A stretch of DNA of 45,476 bases from Draconibacterium orientale (GTDB lineage Bacteria; Bacteroidota; Bacteroidia; Bacteroidales; JAADGE01): the NCBI GenBank assembly GCA_020721645.1, contig DYMH01000013.1, forward strand, positions 1-45,476, given 5' to 3'. Shown in pieces: positions 24,693-33,594 of this stretch (within the stretch, counting starts at the first letter, position 1; every line of letters begins with the position of its first letter). A program made the position numbers and the translations under genes. The notes under the pieces are model-generated. The model made no database searches and had not been told where the DNA came from. It saw only the letters and a list, made by a program, of their open reading frames with translations.

Positions 24693-25076
24693 TTATTCTT
24701 CTTCGTAAGGCACCATTTCAAATTTCACTTCGACCATTTCGGAATAATCTTCGCCTGCCTCCTGCATATCTTCATCGTCTGTCGGATAATGCCAGCGAAT
24801 GAGAACATCGTGCCCATCGCCCGCCAATTCTTCCATTCGTTGAAGAAGCATCATCAAAATTTTTGAAGTAGCCGTGTTGTAATAAGACAATTTAAAATCG
24901 AAAATCGTTTTATCTTTTGGGCTGTTTGCATATTCATCAATCCAATCGAAAATTGGTTTATAAAATTCTGTTGGGTCTTCGGGGCAAGCTCTGCCTGTAA
25001 TCATAAGCTTCCCTGCATCGGAATCGAGTGTAATTCCGGGCAAAAAACCATCTTCTTCATATTTAAGGACTTTCAT
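24693..25076 (-). CDS. SiaC-family regulatory phosphoprotein (DUF1987)
   Basis: A 127-residue protein of the DUF1987/SiaC type: ITGRACPEDPTEFYKPIFDWI (residues about 30-50), the phosphorylation-region motif YYNTATSKILMMLL near 65-79 and the acidic WHYPTDDEDMQEAGEDYSEM near the end. In Pseudomonas, SiaC is phosphorylated by the kinase SiaB, dephosphorylated by SiaA and binds the diguanylate cyclase SiaD. In this window no siaA, siaB or siaD gene is adjacent, so the partners are elsewhere or different. The Thr/Ser motif is kept, which supports phosphorylation. It has its own terminator and is transcribed divergently from the transporter gene. Confidence 0.88.
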   Translation of the reverse strand: MKVLKYEEDGFLPGITLDSDAGKLMITGRACPEDPTEFYKPIFDWIDEYANSPKDKTIFDFKLSYYNTATSKILMMLLQRMEELAGDGHDVLIRWHYPTDDEDMQEAGEDYSEMVEVKFEMVPYEEE

Positions 25077-25170
25077 CTAAAAGTGAGCTATTAATGAGAG
25101 TGTGAAAAATTCTTACAAAACTAAAAAACAAATTTAATATTTTAAACGAAAATTTTGCATTATTTATACA

Positions 25171-25178
25171 TAGTTTTG
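25171..25178 (+). promoter_or_regulatory. -7 promoter element of the transporter gene
   Basis: TAGTTTTG matches TAnnTTTG and ends 17 bases before the ATG at 25195, giving a very short leader. An ATTTTG lies about 12 bases upstream, too close to be a normal -33 element. Confidence 0.45.
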
Positions 25179-25194
25179 CAATAAATTTTCTAAA

Positions 25195-26547
25195 ATGAAG
25201 AAGAAAAAGGCTTTTGAAAGTCTTAAAACAAGATATATCATACGGTTGATTCGCCGAAAAATAGGACGCGACAAAGTAAAAAAAACCTTTTTACTTCACG
25301 GAATTTTTTCCATTTTCGATGGATTTATTTTCGGAATCATAGCCTTGTCGGAGTTTATTTTGTTGAAAAGTTTGAATGGAACCAATGTTCAGGTGGGAAT
25401 CCTTTTTCAATTCGGAGGAATCTTATTATTATTTTCCTTTATCTTTAATTATTATTTTCAGCAAACAGTTCGCAAAAAACGCATGATACGGATTTTTGCA
25501 TTTATTTCGGGAGTTCCGTTTTTTTTCACACTTATTTTTCCAAATCACTCTATTACAGGGCAAAATGCTTTTATTTTTCAGTTGATTTTTCTGAGTATTT
25601 TTTTCTTTTACTACCTTTCAACGCCCATTATTCTGCCTGCAATTAATATCTTGCTGAAAAACAATTATAATCATTACGATTTTGGAAAGTATTTTGGATA
25701 TTCGGCTACAATAAATAAAATCGTGATGCTTGTTGTTACTTTTGTTTTTGGTATTTTATTAGATTTTTCGCCATACATTTATATTTATATATTCCCAATA
25801 TTGGGGGTGATGCGTATTGTGTCGATATACATTTTAACCGGCATCGACTATTTACCGCCTGAAGCTTTGCCCGAAAAGGAAAAATTGTACATTTCGTTGA
25901 AAAAAGCAATGAAAAGTATGTTTTCCATATTACGTTTGGATAAGCCGTTTCGCGATTTTGAAATCGGTTTTATGCTCTACGGATTTGCATGGATGATAAC
26001 AACGCCTGTGATTTCGATTTTTTTGAGTAAAAAGCTGAACATGGATTATACCGAAATTGCTTTTTATAAAAATGCCTACAATATTGTTTCAATATTTTTA
26101 CTGCCGATGTTCGGAAAATTGATGAGCCGTATCGACCCGCGAAAATTTGGAATTTATACTTTTTCAATGCTCCTGTTGCAATTGGTGTTTATTGCATTAA
26201 CAGAATTTTTTCCGGGATACACAACCGTTTTTCATATCAAAATATATTATTTATTGGGAATAGCATACATTTTTTACGGAATATTCGGAGCTTTAATGGC
26301 TTTGTTGTGGTATATCGGTTCGGCATATTTTTGCCGGAAAAGCGATATTGCCGAATATCAATCCATACATTTAACGCTCACAGGTGTCAGAGGTGGTATA
26401 GCCCCACTTTTGGGTGTTTTATTCTTTGAATTGATAGATTTTTCGGGTGTTTTCTTGATAGGTATCCTATTGTTGGGAATTTCTTGCATTGTATTGGCGA
26501 TATCTCTGAAAAAATCACAAATTAAAAAATTTGCACATCAATTGTAA
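25195..26547 (+). CDS. MFS-type membrane transporter
   Basis: A 450-residue, strongly hydrophobic protein with about 12 predicted membrane segments in two halves separated by a charged central loop (residues about 220-250, PEALPEKEKLYISLKKAMK), the layout of the major facilitator superfamily. The loop after segment 2 contains RKKRMIR, like the basic A-motif turn. The second half has a repeated-like LLPMFGKLMSRIDPRKFGIY. Substrate specificity cannot be read from the sequence. The start is a clear ATG with a nearby -7 element. It converges with the lipid-locus lipoprotein gene but shows no common regulation. Confidence 0.75.
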   Translation: MKKKKAFESLKTRYIIRLIRRKIGRDKVKKTFLLHGIFSIFDGFIFGIIALSEFILLKSLNGTNVQVGILFQFGGILLLFSFIFNYYFQQTVRKKRMIRIFAFISGVPFFFTLIFPNHSITGQNAFIFQLIFLSIFFFYYLSTPIILPAINILLKNNYNHYDFGKYFGYSATINKIVMLVVTFVFGILLDFSPYIYIYIFPILGVMRIVSIYILTGIDYLPPEALPEKEKLYISLKKAMKSMFSILRLDKPFRDFEIGFMLYGFAWMITTPVISIFLSKKLNMDYTEIAFYKNAYNIVSIFLLPMFGKLMSRIDPRKFGIYTFSMLLLQLVFIALTEFFPGYTTVFHIKIYYLLGIAYIFYGIFGALMALLWYIGSAYFCRKSDIAEYQSIHLTLTGVRGGIAPLLGVLFFELIDFSGVFLIGILLLGISCIVLAISLKKSQIKKFAHQL

Positions 26548-26564
26548 TTCTGATAACGGATTTA

Positions 26565-27197
26565 TTAATGTTTTAAAATTTTTTCAAAATTCATAGTAAA
26601 TCGAATGTTTCGATGATGAACATTAAATTTATTGATTTGCCCGATACTGTCGTAGCTAAAATTATATTCGGTTAATTTTCTATATTTCGAAAATCTATCA
26701 ATTCGCAGCACATGCGTACTGTCCGAAGCAAGAATATAATAAAGCTGCGGGTCTTCGGGTCTGATAGCATGGCATTTATCGGCTTTCGACCACAATAATT
26801 TCGTCTCGCCCAAATCGTGTGTATTCATCAGAACTGTACCAAAATCTGATATAAGTATATTTGTCAAAGCTTTTTTATCCAGTGCAGAAAATATTTGAAG
26901 AATTTCGGAAGTGTCTCGCCCAATGCGAAAATCGAAAAATTTCATTCCCATTTCATTCAAAAAAACAACTCGGTATGTTTCGTTTCCTTCATATTTTATG
27001 ATTGAAATGCCCGAAAAATGATTTTTATATAAATCGATGGTTGTTGTATAAACATTCGACTGCACTGTATCATCGAAAGCTCGGTAAACACGGTCGGAAC
27101 ACACAAAATAATCTTGTTTCACAAAGCGATGTGATATGCAGGAATTAAAAAAAATAGAAATGGTAGCGAAAAAGATTAAGAATTTTATTTTGGACAT
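26565..27197 (-). CDS. Lipoprotein, last gene of the lipid/polyene locus
   Basis: A 210-residue predicted lipoprotein (MSKIKFLIFFATISIFFNSC, Cys20). The body is beta-rich, with phrases ETYRVVFLNEMGMKFFDFRI and YLLS-type strands that recall the DUF3261 lipoproteins found in aryl-polyene clusters, but the match is by eye and weak. It follows the LolA-like gene on the same strand with a 29-base gap, consistent with a shared job in outer-membrane delivery of a lipid product. A LolB-like acceptor is a possible alternative. No enzymatic motif is visible. Confidence 0.6.
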   Translation of the reverse strand: MSKIKFLIFFATISIFFNSCISHRFVKQDYFVCSDRVYRAFDDTVQSNVYTTTIDLYKNHFSGISIIKYEGNETYRVVFLNEMGMKFFDFRIGRDTSEILQIFSALDKKALTNILISDFGTVLMNTHDLGETKLLWSKADKCHAIRPEDPQLYYILASDSTHVLRIDRFSKYRKLTEYNFSYDSIGQINKFNVHHRNIRFTMNFEKILKH

Positions 27198-27226
27198 TGA
27201 TTAAGAATATTTAAAAATTACCTTTT

Positions 27227-27862
27227 TTATTTAATATTAAAATAAGAATCAGCTATTGGTTGATTGTCTTTTTTATTTAAAAATTCAATTAAGGTGTAGT
27301 CTCCGGATTTTTCAAGCATTTTCACTTTCGAAACCGAAAAGTCTTTGGAATCGAAATATATTTGAATTTTTGAGAGAAATTCCTTCATGGACGAACTTTG
27401 CGGCGACAATTCAGCCAAAGTCGTTTGTTTATTTTGATAAAACTGTACGGTAAAATTTTTACTTTCCAAAATATTTCCCTGCAACAAACCAAGCATTAAA
27501 TCGTTGATTTCTCCAAACATTTTGTTGGATTTTGTATCAAATTTCTGTACTTTTTTGCCATCGTCTATCCACAAGTTTTTTCCGTTCATCACAATTTTAT
27601 ATTTATACGGAACAGTGTATTCCCAGCGTAAAAGATTGGTTTTTTTGAACGAAAAATGCCCTTTGCTTTCAATATCATTTGCTAAAATACTTAAATGTTT
27701 CAACTGCCTGAAATCACTTTCTTGGGTTATAATTTTATCGGAAACGATTTTAATTTTGTCGGCAGTTTCTTTCGGATTTGTAATTTTTTGAAATCCTGAA
27801 GGAATTTGAGAATATATTGTAAAAGAATATAACACTAATAATAAAACAAGATATTTTTTCAT
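27227..27862 (-). CDS. LolA-like outer-membrane lipoprotein carrier
   Basis: A 211-residue periplasmic protein (signal MKKYLVLLLVLYSFTIYSQ). The mature part is a LolA fold: SHFSFKKTNLLRWEYTVPYKYKIVMNGKNLWIDDGK (residues about 75-110, described here in two pieces as LLRWEYTVPYKYKIVMNG and LWIDDGKKVQKFD), then MLGLLQGN and a C-terminal strand pair. LolA carries lipoproteins from inner to outer membrane; variants in aryl-polyene/flexirubin loci are thought to move the polyene lipid. The ATG at 27862 is chosen over an upstream ATG (27889) because it begins the signal peptide. It lies 10 bases after the deacetylase stop codon, so translation is probably coupled. Confidence 0.8.
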   Translation of the reverse strand: MKKYLVLLLVLYSFTIYSQIPSGFQKITNPKETADKIKIVSDKIITQESDFRQLKHLSILANDIESKGHFSFKKTNLLRWEYTVPYKYKIVMNGKNLWIDDGKKVQKFDTKSNKMFGEINDLMLGLLQGNILESKNFTVQFYQNKQTTLAELSPQSSSMKEFLSKIQIYFDSKDFSVSKVKMLEKSGDYTLIEFLNKKDNQPIADSYFNIK

Positions 27863-27872
27863 AATTTTCAAA

Positions 27873-28631
27873 CTAATTAACAATTTCATTAAAATCTGTA
27901 CATTTCAATTTAATTTCTGCAATTATTCCTATAAATTTTTCCAATATTTCGGGAGTACTTTGTCGGTTGTCGTGCAACAAAACAACGTCGCCGGCTTTAA
28001 CCTTGCTTAAACGCATTAAAACTTTTGATTTTGATTTTACGGTATCCAAAGAACGCAAATTCCAGCCAATTATTTTAAGATTCATATTTTTACACACTTT
28101 TGCGATTATTGGATTCAAAATTCCTACCGGCGGACGAAATAGTATGGTTGATTTGTTGGTGTATTTGTAAATATAGGCATTTGTTTTAACAATTTCTTGT
28201 AAAACTTTTTTGTATGATAAAAAAGCAAAGAAATTGTGATGACTCCAAGTGTGATTCCCAATTGTATGTTTTTCATTTACAATCCGTTGAAATATTTCCG
28301 GATATTTTTCTATTTGCGTTCCGATACAAAAAAAGCTGGCTTTAATTTGATGATATTTGAGAATATCCAATATTTTTTCGGTCGTTTCCGGATTCGGACC
28401 GTCATCGAAAGTTAATGCGATTTCATTTTCTGTATCAAAATTGCAAATCACGTGTGTATAAAATTGTGAATCAATGGAAAATACACCCCATATAGTAAAA
28501 CTTGTATAGAAAAAAAAAGGTATTAACATATAGAAAATAGAAAACTTGTACACTAAAATTAGAAACAAAACAGTTACAATAATAATTATTGTTACCCTGT
28601 AAATATTTTTATAATTAATTATTTTGTTCAT
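27873..28631 (-). CDS. Polysaccharide deacetylase (NodB-type), membrane-anchored
   Basis: A 252-residue protein with two N-terminal hydrophobic segments (about 12-50) and a NodB homology domain: LTFDDGPNPET near 71-81 (metal and catalytic Asp), NHTWSHHNF with the H-x3-H metal pair, FRPPVG, and VLLHDN near 215. All five NodB motifs are visible, so the enzyme should be a metal-dependent N- or O-deacetylase acting in the periplasm or at the outer face of the inner membrane. Its link to the LolA-like gene suggests that it modifies a lipid- or glycan-linked product; the substrate is inferred only from context. Confidence 0.88.
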   Translation of the reverse strand: MNKIINYKNIYRVTIIIIVTVLFLILVYKFSIFYMLIPFFFYTSFTIWGVFSIDSQFYTHVICNFDTENEIALTFDDGPNPETTEKILDILKYHQIKASFFCIGTQIEKYPEIFQRIVNEKHTIGNHTWSHHNFFAFLSYKKVLQEIVKTNAYIYKYTNKSTILFRPPVGILNPIIAKVCKNMNLKIIGWNLRSLDTVKSKSKVLMRLSKVKAGDVVLLHDNRQSTPEILEKFIGIIAEIKLKCTDFNEIVN

Positions 28632-28641
28632 AAAAGTGTCG

Positions 28642-28649
28642 CAAAAATA
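28642..28649 (-). promoter_or_regulatory. -7 promoter element of the deacetylase-LolA-lipoprotein operon
   Basis: The plus-strand CAAAAATA is TATTTTTG on the minus strand, a TAnnTTTG match 11 bases before the deacetylase ATG at 28631. It suggests that the three distal genes have their own promoter and are not dependent on transcription through the helicase gene. Confidence 0.4.
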
Positions 28650-28716
28650 TCTGCAAAATTAAACATTTGTTTTTAATTTTGAGTTTTGAGTTTCTCAAAT
28701 ATTAAGACCAAAAGAA

Positions 28717-31188
28717 ATGCAACAAAACCCACAACTCGAACTCGCTTACAATTTCGTCCAATTTACCAATAAAAATATCTTCCTCACCGGTAAAGCCGGA
28801 ACGGGAAAAACGACCTTTCTTCACAGTTTGAAAACCCGTACACCTAAACGCATGGTTGTTGTTGCACCAACAGGCGTTGCAGCAATAAATGCAGGCGGAG
28901 TTACCATTCACTCGTTTTTCCAATTGCCATTCGGACCGTTTATTCCCGAAAAACAATCGGGCAACGATGATGATTCGCGTATTAATTATTTCAAATTTCG
29001 GAAAGACAAAATCCGAATTATTCAGGGAATGGATTTATTGGTTATCGATGAAATAAGCATGGTACGCGCCGATTTGCTCGACGGCATCGATACAGTTCTG
29101 CGAAAATACCGAGACCGCACAAAACCCTTCGGCGGAGTACAATTACTGATGATTGGCGATTTGCATCAACTTTCGCCCATTGTAAAAGATGACGAATGGA
29201 GACTGTTATGCGAATATTACGATACCGCATATTTTTTCAGCAGTAAGGCTTTGAAACTTACCCAACCCGTGAATATCGAATTGACTAAAATATATCGCCA
29301 ATCGGACAAAATGTTTATTGATATTTTGAACGAAGTGCGACAAAATAAAATTTCGCCAAACACCATTATTAAATTAAACGAAAGATACTTACCTGATTTT
29401 AAACCCAAAGAAGAAGACGGTTACATCACTCTTACAACACACAACGCGACTGCACAAAATATCAACGCAGCCAAACTTACGGAATTAAAACAAAAATCGC
29501 ACTATTTCAATGCAACAATCAAAGACGATTTCCCAAGCTATATGCTGCCTACGGAAGAAAAATTAGAATTAAAAGTTGGCGCACAGGTGATGTTTATTAA
29601 AAACGATTTAAATCCCGAAAAACAATATTTCAACGGAAAAATCGGGCAAATTTCGGACATCAACAGCGAAAATATTTATGTTCAGTGCCCGGGCGAAAAC
29701 TCTAAAATTCTTGTTCAAAAAACCGAATGGAACAATGTGAAATACGAACTCGATGAGCTCAGCAAACAAATCAAAGAGGTTGTTGTCGGTACTTTTACTC
29801 AATATCCGCTCAAATTGGCTTGGGCTATCACAATTCATAAAAGTCAGGGATTAACGTTTGAGCGTGCCATTGTCGATGCCAATTTGTCGTTTGCCCACGG
29901 GCAGGTGTATGTGGCTCTGAGCCGTTGCAAGACTTTTGAAGGTTTGGTACTCTCAACGCCCATTGGCAATTACAGCGTTAAAACCGATGGTACGATTTCC
30001 GATTTTACGGAAAATATCAGCAAAAATATTCCGAGTGAAGACCAATTAAACAGCTCAAAAATTGATTTTCAAAAATCTATGATTTCAGAGCTTTTCGATT
30101 TTAACAAATTTCGTTCACGCATGTTTTATTTGCAAAAATTATGCTCCGAAAATCCTATCGGAGGTGAGAGTTTTCCTAAAAATTTGAAACTAAGCATCGA
30201 AAAATCGGAAACAGAAATTTTCAAAGTCGCCGAAAAATTTAAAATTCAATTAAATACATTGAGTAATGCTGATGTTTTACCTGAAAACAACCCGGAGTTA
30301 CAAGAAAGGATACAAAAAGCATCGACTTATTTTTTAGAAAAAATTGAAGAAAACATCAGTAAGTTTCTTCAAACGAACACTTTTGATACTGATAACAAAA
30401 CTGTTGCTAAAACATTTGACGATACTATTGACTACATTAGAAAAGACGTTTTTATAAAAAAGACCTGCCTCAAAAACGCACTCAAAGGATTTTCGACACT
30501 TTCCTACATTCAAACCAAAGCAAATGCCGAAATTGATTACACAAAACCTGCAATTGCACGGACTTTGCCGAAAACCGAAATTAGCGAAGACGTGGAAAAT
30601 CCAATTCTGTACGCCGAACTAAAAAAATGGCGAGATGCTTTGGCAGACGAAAATGATGTATCGACATACATGGTTGTGCCTTTCAAAGTTTTAAAACTGC
30701 TGTGCCACCTTTTACCAACAGCAACCTCCGAATTGGCGAAAGTAAAAGGGTTCGGAAAAATAAAAGTAAAACAATACGGAAAAGAAATCGTTGAAATCAT
30801 TTCGGCTTATGTTGAAAAAACGGGGATTCAAAAACAACAAATTGAATTGAATATTTCAGAAAAAAAAGAAAATAAACAACTTGCAGGAACAAGTAACAAA
30901 GCAAGTTTCGACTTGTTTTTATCCGGAAAAAGTGTTGCAGAAATCGCTGCCGAGCGAAAATTGGCTGTTTCAACAATTGAAGGTCATCTGGCTTATTTTG
31001 TCGGAACAGGCGAATTAGATGTAAATCAATTAGTAAGCGAGGAAAAGATTAACAAATTGATTGAATATTTTACTTCTCAACCGGATTCCTTATTTGGTAA
31101 GGCTAAAACGCATTTCGGCGATGAAATTTCATATTCCGAAATGCGTTTTGTGAAAAATTATATCGATTTTAATAAAAACAACGAATGA
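28717..31188 (+). CDS. PIF1/RecD-like DNA helicase with HRDC and HTH domains
   Basis: An 823-residue SF1B helicase. Visible: Walker A GKAGTGKTTF (residues 25-34), motif Ia VVVAPTGVAAINAGG, Walker B VIDEISM near 109, motif III LLMIGDLHQLSP, motif V/VI in the C-terminal RecA fold (TIHKSQGLTFERAIVDANLSF near 373 and VYVALSRCK). An HRDC domain follows (about 640-700, LYAELKKWRDALADE) and a C-terminal helix-turn-helix (VAEIAAERKLAVSTIEGHL, near 750). This architecture is common in Bacteroidota and probably unwinds G-quadruplex or stalled-fork DNA. It interrupts the minus-strand lipid locus; its last 31 bases overlap the 3' end of the convergent chain-length-factor-like gene. Confidence 0.92.
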   Translation: MQQNPQLELAYNFVQFTNKNIFLTGKAGTGKTTFLHSLKTRTPKRMVVVAPTGVAAINAGGVTIHSFFQLPFGPFIPEKQSGNDDDSRINYFKFRKDKIRIIQGMDLLVIDEISMVRADLLDGIDTVLRKYRDRTKPFGGVQLLMIGDLHQLSPIVKDDEWRLLCEYYDTAYFFSSKALKLTQPVNIELTKIYRQSDKMFIDILNEVRQNKISPNTIIKLNERYLPDFKPKEEDGYITLTTHNATAQNINAAKLTELKQKSHYFNATIKDDFPSYMLPTEEKLELKVGAQVMFIKNDLNPEKQYFNGKIGQISDINSENIYVQCPGENSKILVQKTEWNNVKYELDELSKQIKEVVVGTFTQYPLKLAWAITIHKSQGLTFERAIVDANLSFAHGQVYVALSRCKTFEGLVLSTPIGNYSVKTDGTISDFTENISKNIPSEDQLNSSKIDFQKSMISELFDFNKFRSRMFYLQKLCSENPIGGESFPKNLKLSIEKSETEIFKVAEKFKIQLNTLSNADVLPENNPELQERIQKASTYFLEKIEENISKFLQTNTFDTDNKTVAKTFDDTIDYIRKDVFIKKTCLKNALKGFSTLSYIQTKANAEIDYTKPAIARTLPKTEISEDVENPILYAELKKWRDALADENDVSTYMVVPFKVLKLLCHLLPTATSELAKVKGFGKIKVKQYGKEIVEIISAYVEKTGIQKQQIELNISEKKENKQLAGTSNKASFDLFLSGKSVAEIAAERKLAVSTIEGHLAYFVGTGELDVNQLVSEEKINKLIEYFTSQPDSLFGKAKTHFGDEISYSEMRFVKNYIDFNKNNE

Positions 31189-32219
31189 TTGATATTTGAA
31201 TAATGATTGTAAATTAATACAGTATTTATTTTATCCGTTTTCATTTCATTTGCTTTAATAAATTCGGGATATTTTTTGTGAGATACAATTTGTGAAGCCA
31301 ACCAAAGTGCAAAAGCTCCGCATGTATGATATTCGCCGCTTAAATGCTTGAAATAGGCTTGCGGAACTTCTTCAAAAATGGTTTCCTGCAATGTTTTATA
31401 GATTTTATCTTGTTCCCAATCGCCGTTGTTTCCTAAAATAACGAGGTCGATATCGGAAATTTTAGTTAAATTAGCGTCAAGAAATATTTTTATGGTATCG
31501 AATATTTCTTTGATGTCGGCGGGTTTGTAGAACAATTTCAAATCGACTAATTCGGTATGTGTTGATTTTGATTTTTGGGAATCAGCAAGAAAAAAAGCAA
31601 CACCTTCGCCACATAAAGCTCCTGATGTTTTAGTACCGAACAGTTCAGTATTTTTCACTATCTCTTGCTTCCAAAAACCTGTTTTTTTGGTTACTGAAAA
31701 ATAATGAGGTGTCATTTCATCGCCTCCTCCGACCAAGATGTTTCGCTTACCTTCCCGCAACATCATAATTGAATCCAAAAGTGCACTCTCAAAAGAATGC
31801 CCACGATTCACGTAAGTAAAGTTATAATTATGACATTTCAAACGGAGGGCAATTTGAGCAGCAACCGTGTTGTGAGTCGATTGTATGAACGATGTTGGGG
31901 TTAGATATTGCTCCTTGTCATCAATCATTTTTTCGAGGAACTTTTCGGTATCGGTAATAATTCCCAATCCGGTTCCGCAAATGATTGCATCGGGCATTGT
32001 AACACCGGCTTGTTTTAATGCAGTTTCGGCAGCTACTATGCTGTCTTTTACAATTTTGCTCATTCGTCGAGCTTCAATCGGGGTCATAAAAGGTTTGTAA
32101 TCAACGGGAACAGTTTTCAGAAAATCTGTTTCATATTCAACAAGTCCTTTTTGAAATTCGTTGAAATTTAAGGTGTTTTGTGAAATGAAAGCTGCGGTAC
32201 CATTGATGTAAACTGACAT
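31158..32219 (-). CDS. Chain-length-factor-like beta-ketoacyl synthase homologue
   Basis: A 353-residue KS-fold protein of the Ketoacyl-synt_2 (PF13723)-type group. The site of the nucleophilic Cys is replaced (NFTYVNRGHSFESALL instead of the usual T-A-C-S-S), and the HGTxT His motif is also missing (ILGNNGDWEQD). A later GEYHTCGAFALWLA segment retains a histidine where KS enzymes have GH. It is thus not catalytic and best matches the CLF-like partners that set chain length with a neighbouring active KS, as in aryl-polyene loci. It directly follows the FabF-like gene on the same strand. Its 3' end overlaps the helicase gene. Confidence 0.8.
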   Translation of the reverse strand: MSVYINGTAAFISQNTLNFNEFQKGLVEYETDFLKTVPVDYKPFMTPIEARRMSKIVKDSIVAAETALKQAGVTMPDAIICGTGLGIITDTEKFLEKMIDDKEQYLTPTSFIQSTHNTVAAQIALRLKCHNYNFTYVNRGHSFESALLDSIMMLREGKRNILVGGGDEMTPHYFSVTKKTGFWKQEIVKNTELFGTKTSGALCGEGVAFFLADSQKSKSTHTELVDLKLFYKPADIKEIFDTIKIFLDANLTKISDIDLVILGNNGDWEQDKIYKTLQETIFEEVPQAYFKHLSGEYHTCGAFALWLASQIVSHKKYPEFIKANEMKTDKINTVLIYNHYSNINHSLFLLKSI

Positions 32220-32313
32220 TTGATAAAATTTGAAAATGAAAAATTTGTGAACAAGAAAAACAATGATTGATTTAAAATTAATAAAAACCGAATTTTCACA
32301 TTTTGTAATGAGC

Positions 32314-33504
32314 CTATATTTTTGAAAAAATTAAGGAAGTATCGTTTCCTCCAAAACCAAATGAATTGGACAAAACGTGTTTAATAGTATTTTTTTGCAA
32401 ATTTAAATTTGGAATTAAATCGAACTCATTCATTTTTTCGCCGAAATTCAAGTTCGGAAACAACAAACTGCTTTGTAAAGCTAAAACCGAAAAAACAGCT
32501 TCAATGCCTCCGGCAGCAGCCAAAGTATGACCGGTATTGGCTTTTGTAGAACTGAACGGCGGAACATTTCCGTTGAATAATCTGAGCAGAGCATAACCTT
32601 CCGATAAATCGTTGTTTGGGGTTCCGGTTCCGTGAACATTCACATAATCAATATCTTTAGCATTTAACCCGGATAGCTCCAAAGCCGCCTTCATTGCCAA
32701 ATAGGGTCCGTAACCATCGGGCGATGAAGCTGTTTGGTGATGGGCATCGTTGGCATTTCCGTAACCTGCAAGTTCGGCAAGAACATGCAAATTTTCTGTT
32801 TTCACGGTTTTTTCCGAATCCAAAACCAAAAAACCCGCACCTTCGCCCATATTCAGCCCTGCCCGTGAATTATCGAAGGGGCGACACAGCTGTTTGTCCA
32901 ATATCATCAAGGTATTGAATCCGTTAAGGGTAAATTTGGAAAGAGAATCTACGCCACCCACAAGTGCCCTGTCAACGATTCCGGCTTTGATTAATCTTGC
33001 TCCAAACATCACAGCGTTTGCTGATGAAGAACAAGCAGTGCTTATTGTTGTAATAAAATCCTTTATTTTCAAAAAATCAGCAATTTTTTCAGTACTGTCT
33101 GCGGCTTCATGAGTTTTAATATATTCATTGGAAAAATTCTCATGCAAATATTTTCCGTAGTAGAGTTCACTTTTTCCCATACCGGCAACGGTTGTAGCCG
33201 ATATTAAAGCTGTTTTATATTTTCGTTTATCGAGATTGCCGGCTTGTAAATAGGCTTCCGATGCAGCTTTCATTCCTAACAGTGCCGTTCGGGTATATGC
33301 TCCGGGTTCTTTGATATCTAACAATTTGAAAATCGAATCATCGCTGAGTTTCACTTCTCCGATTGGAAATTCATTGCGATGAACGGTGTCTAATAGTGTT
33401 ATCTTTCCGATACCGGATTTGTTTTTCACCAGAGAATCTAAATTTTCGGCGGTATTATTTCCAATAGCAGTTATAACTCCTGTCCCAGTAACAAATATTC
33501 GCAT
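32314..33504 (-). CDS. Beta-ketoacyl-ACP synthase II-like (FabF-type) enzyme
   Basis: A 396-residue condensing enzyme with the full triad: Cys in STACSSSANA (near 158-167), His in NVHGTGTPNND (near 291), and His in KANTGHTLAAAGG (near 328), with the KxxxGH lysine. It should catalyse decarboxylative condensation of malonyl-ACP with acyl-ACP. The length is close to FabF (about 410). In this locus it pairs with the ACP gene 91 bases upstream and a CLF-like gene 94 bases downstream, so a dedicated product (aryl polyene, flexirubin-like or unusual fatty acid) is likelier than housekeeping fatty-acid synthesis. It starts at a plain ATG. Confidence 0.88.
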   Translation of the reverse strand: MRIFVTGTGVITAIGNNTAENLDSLVKNKSGIGKITLLDTVHRNEFPIGEVKLSDDSIFKLLDIKEPGAYTRTALLGMKAASEAYLQAGNLDKRKYKTALISATTVAGMGKSELYYGKYLHENFSNEYIKTHEAADSTEKIADFLKIKDFITTISTACSSSANAVMFGARLIKAGIVDRALVGGVDSLSKFTLNGFNTLMILDKQLCRPFDNSRAGLNMGEGAGFLVLDSEKTVKTENLHVLAELAGYGNANDAHHQTASSPDGYGPYLAMKAALELSGLNAKDIDYVNVHGTGTPNNDLSEGYALLRLFNGNVPPFSSTKANTGHTLAAAGGIEAVFSVLALQSSLLFPNLNFGEKMNEFDLIPNLNLQKNTIKHVLSNSFGFGGNDTSLIFSKI

Positions 33505-33594
33505 TTAGTAGTGTTAAAAAATAGAACATAAACAGTAAAAAGAAGAAAGTGGAAAGTGAAAAGTTGTGATTTTCTATCTTCTGCCCGCAGCTTT

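Noticed and set aside
28670-28697. TTTTGAG heptamer array upstream of the helicase gene
   Set aside because: Only two identical units; too short to separate from chance in AT-rich DNA.
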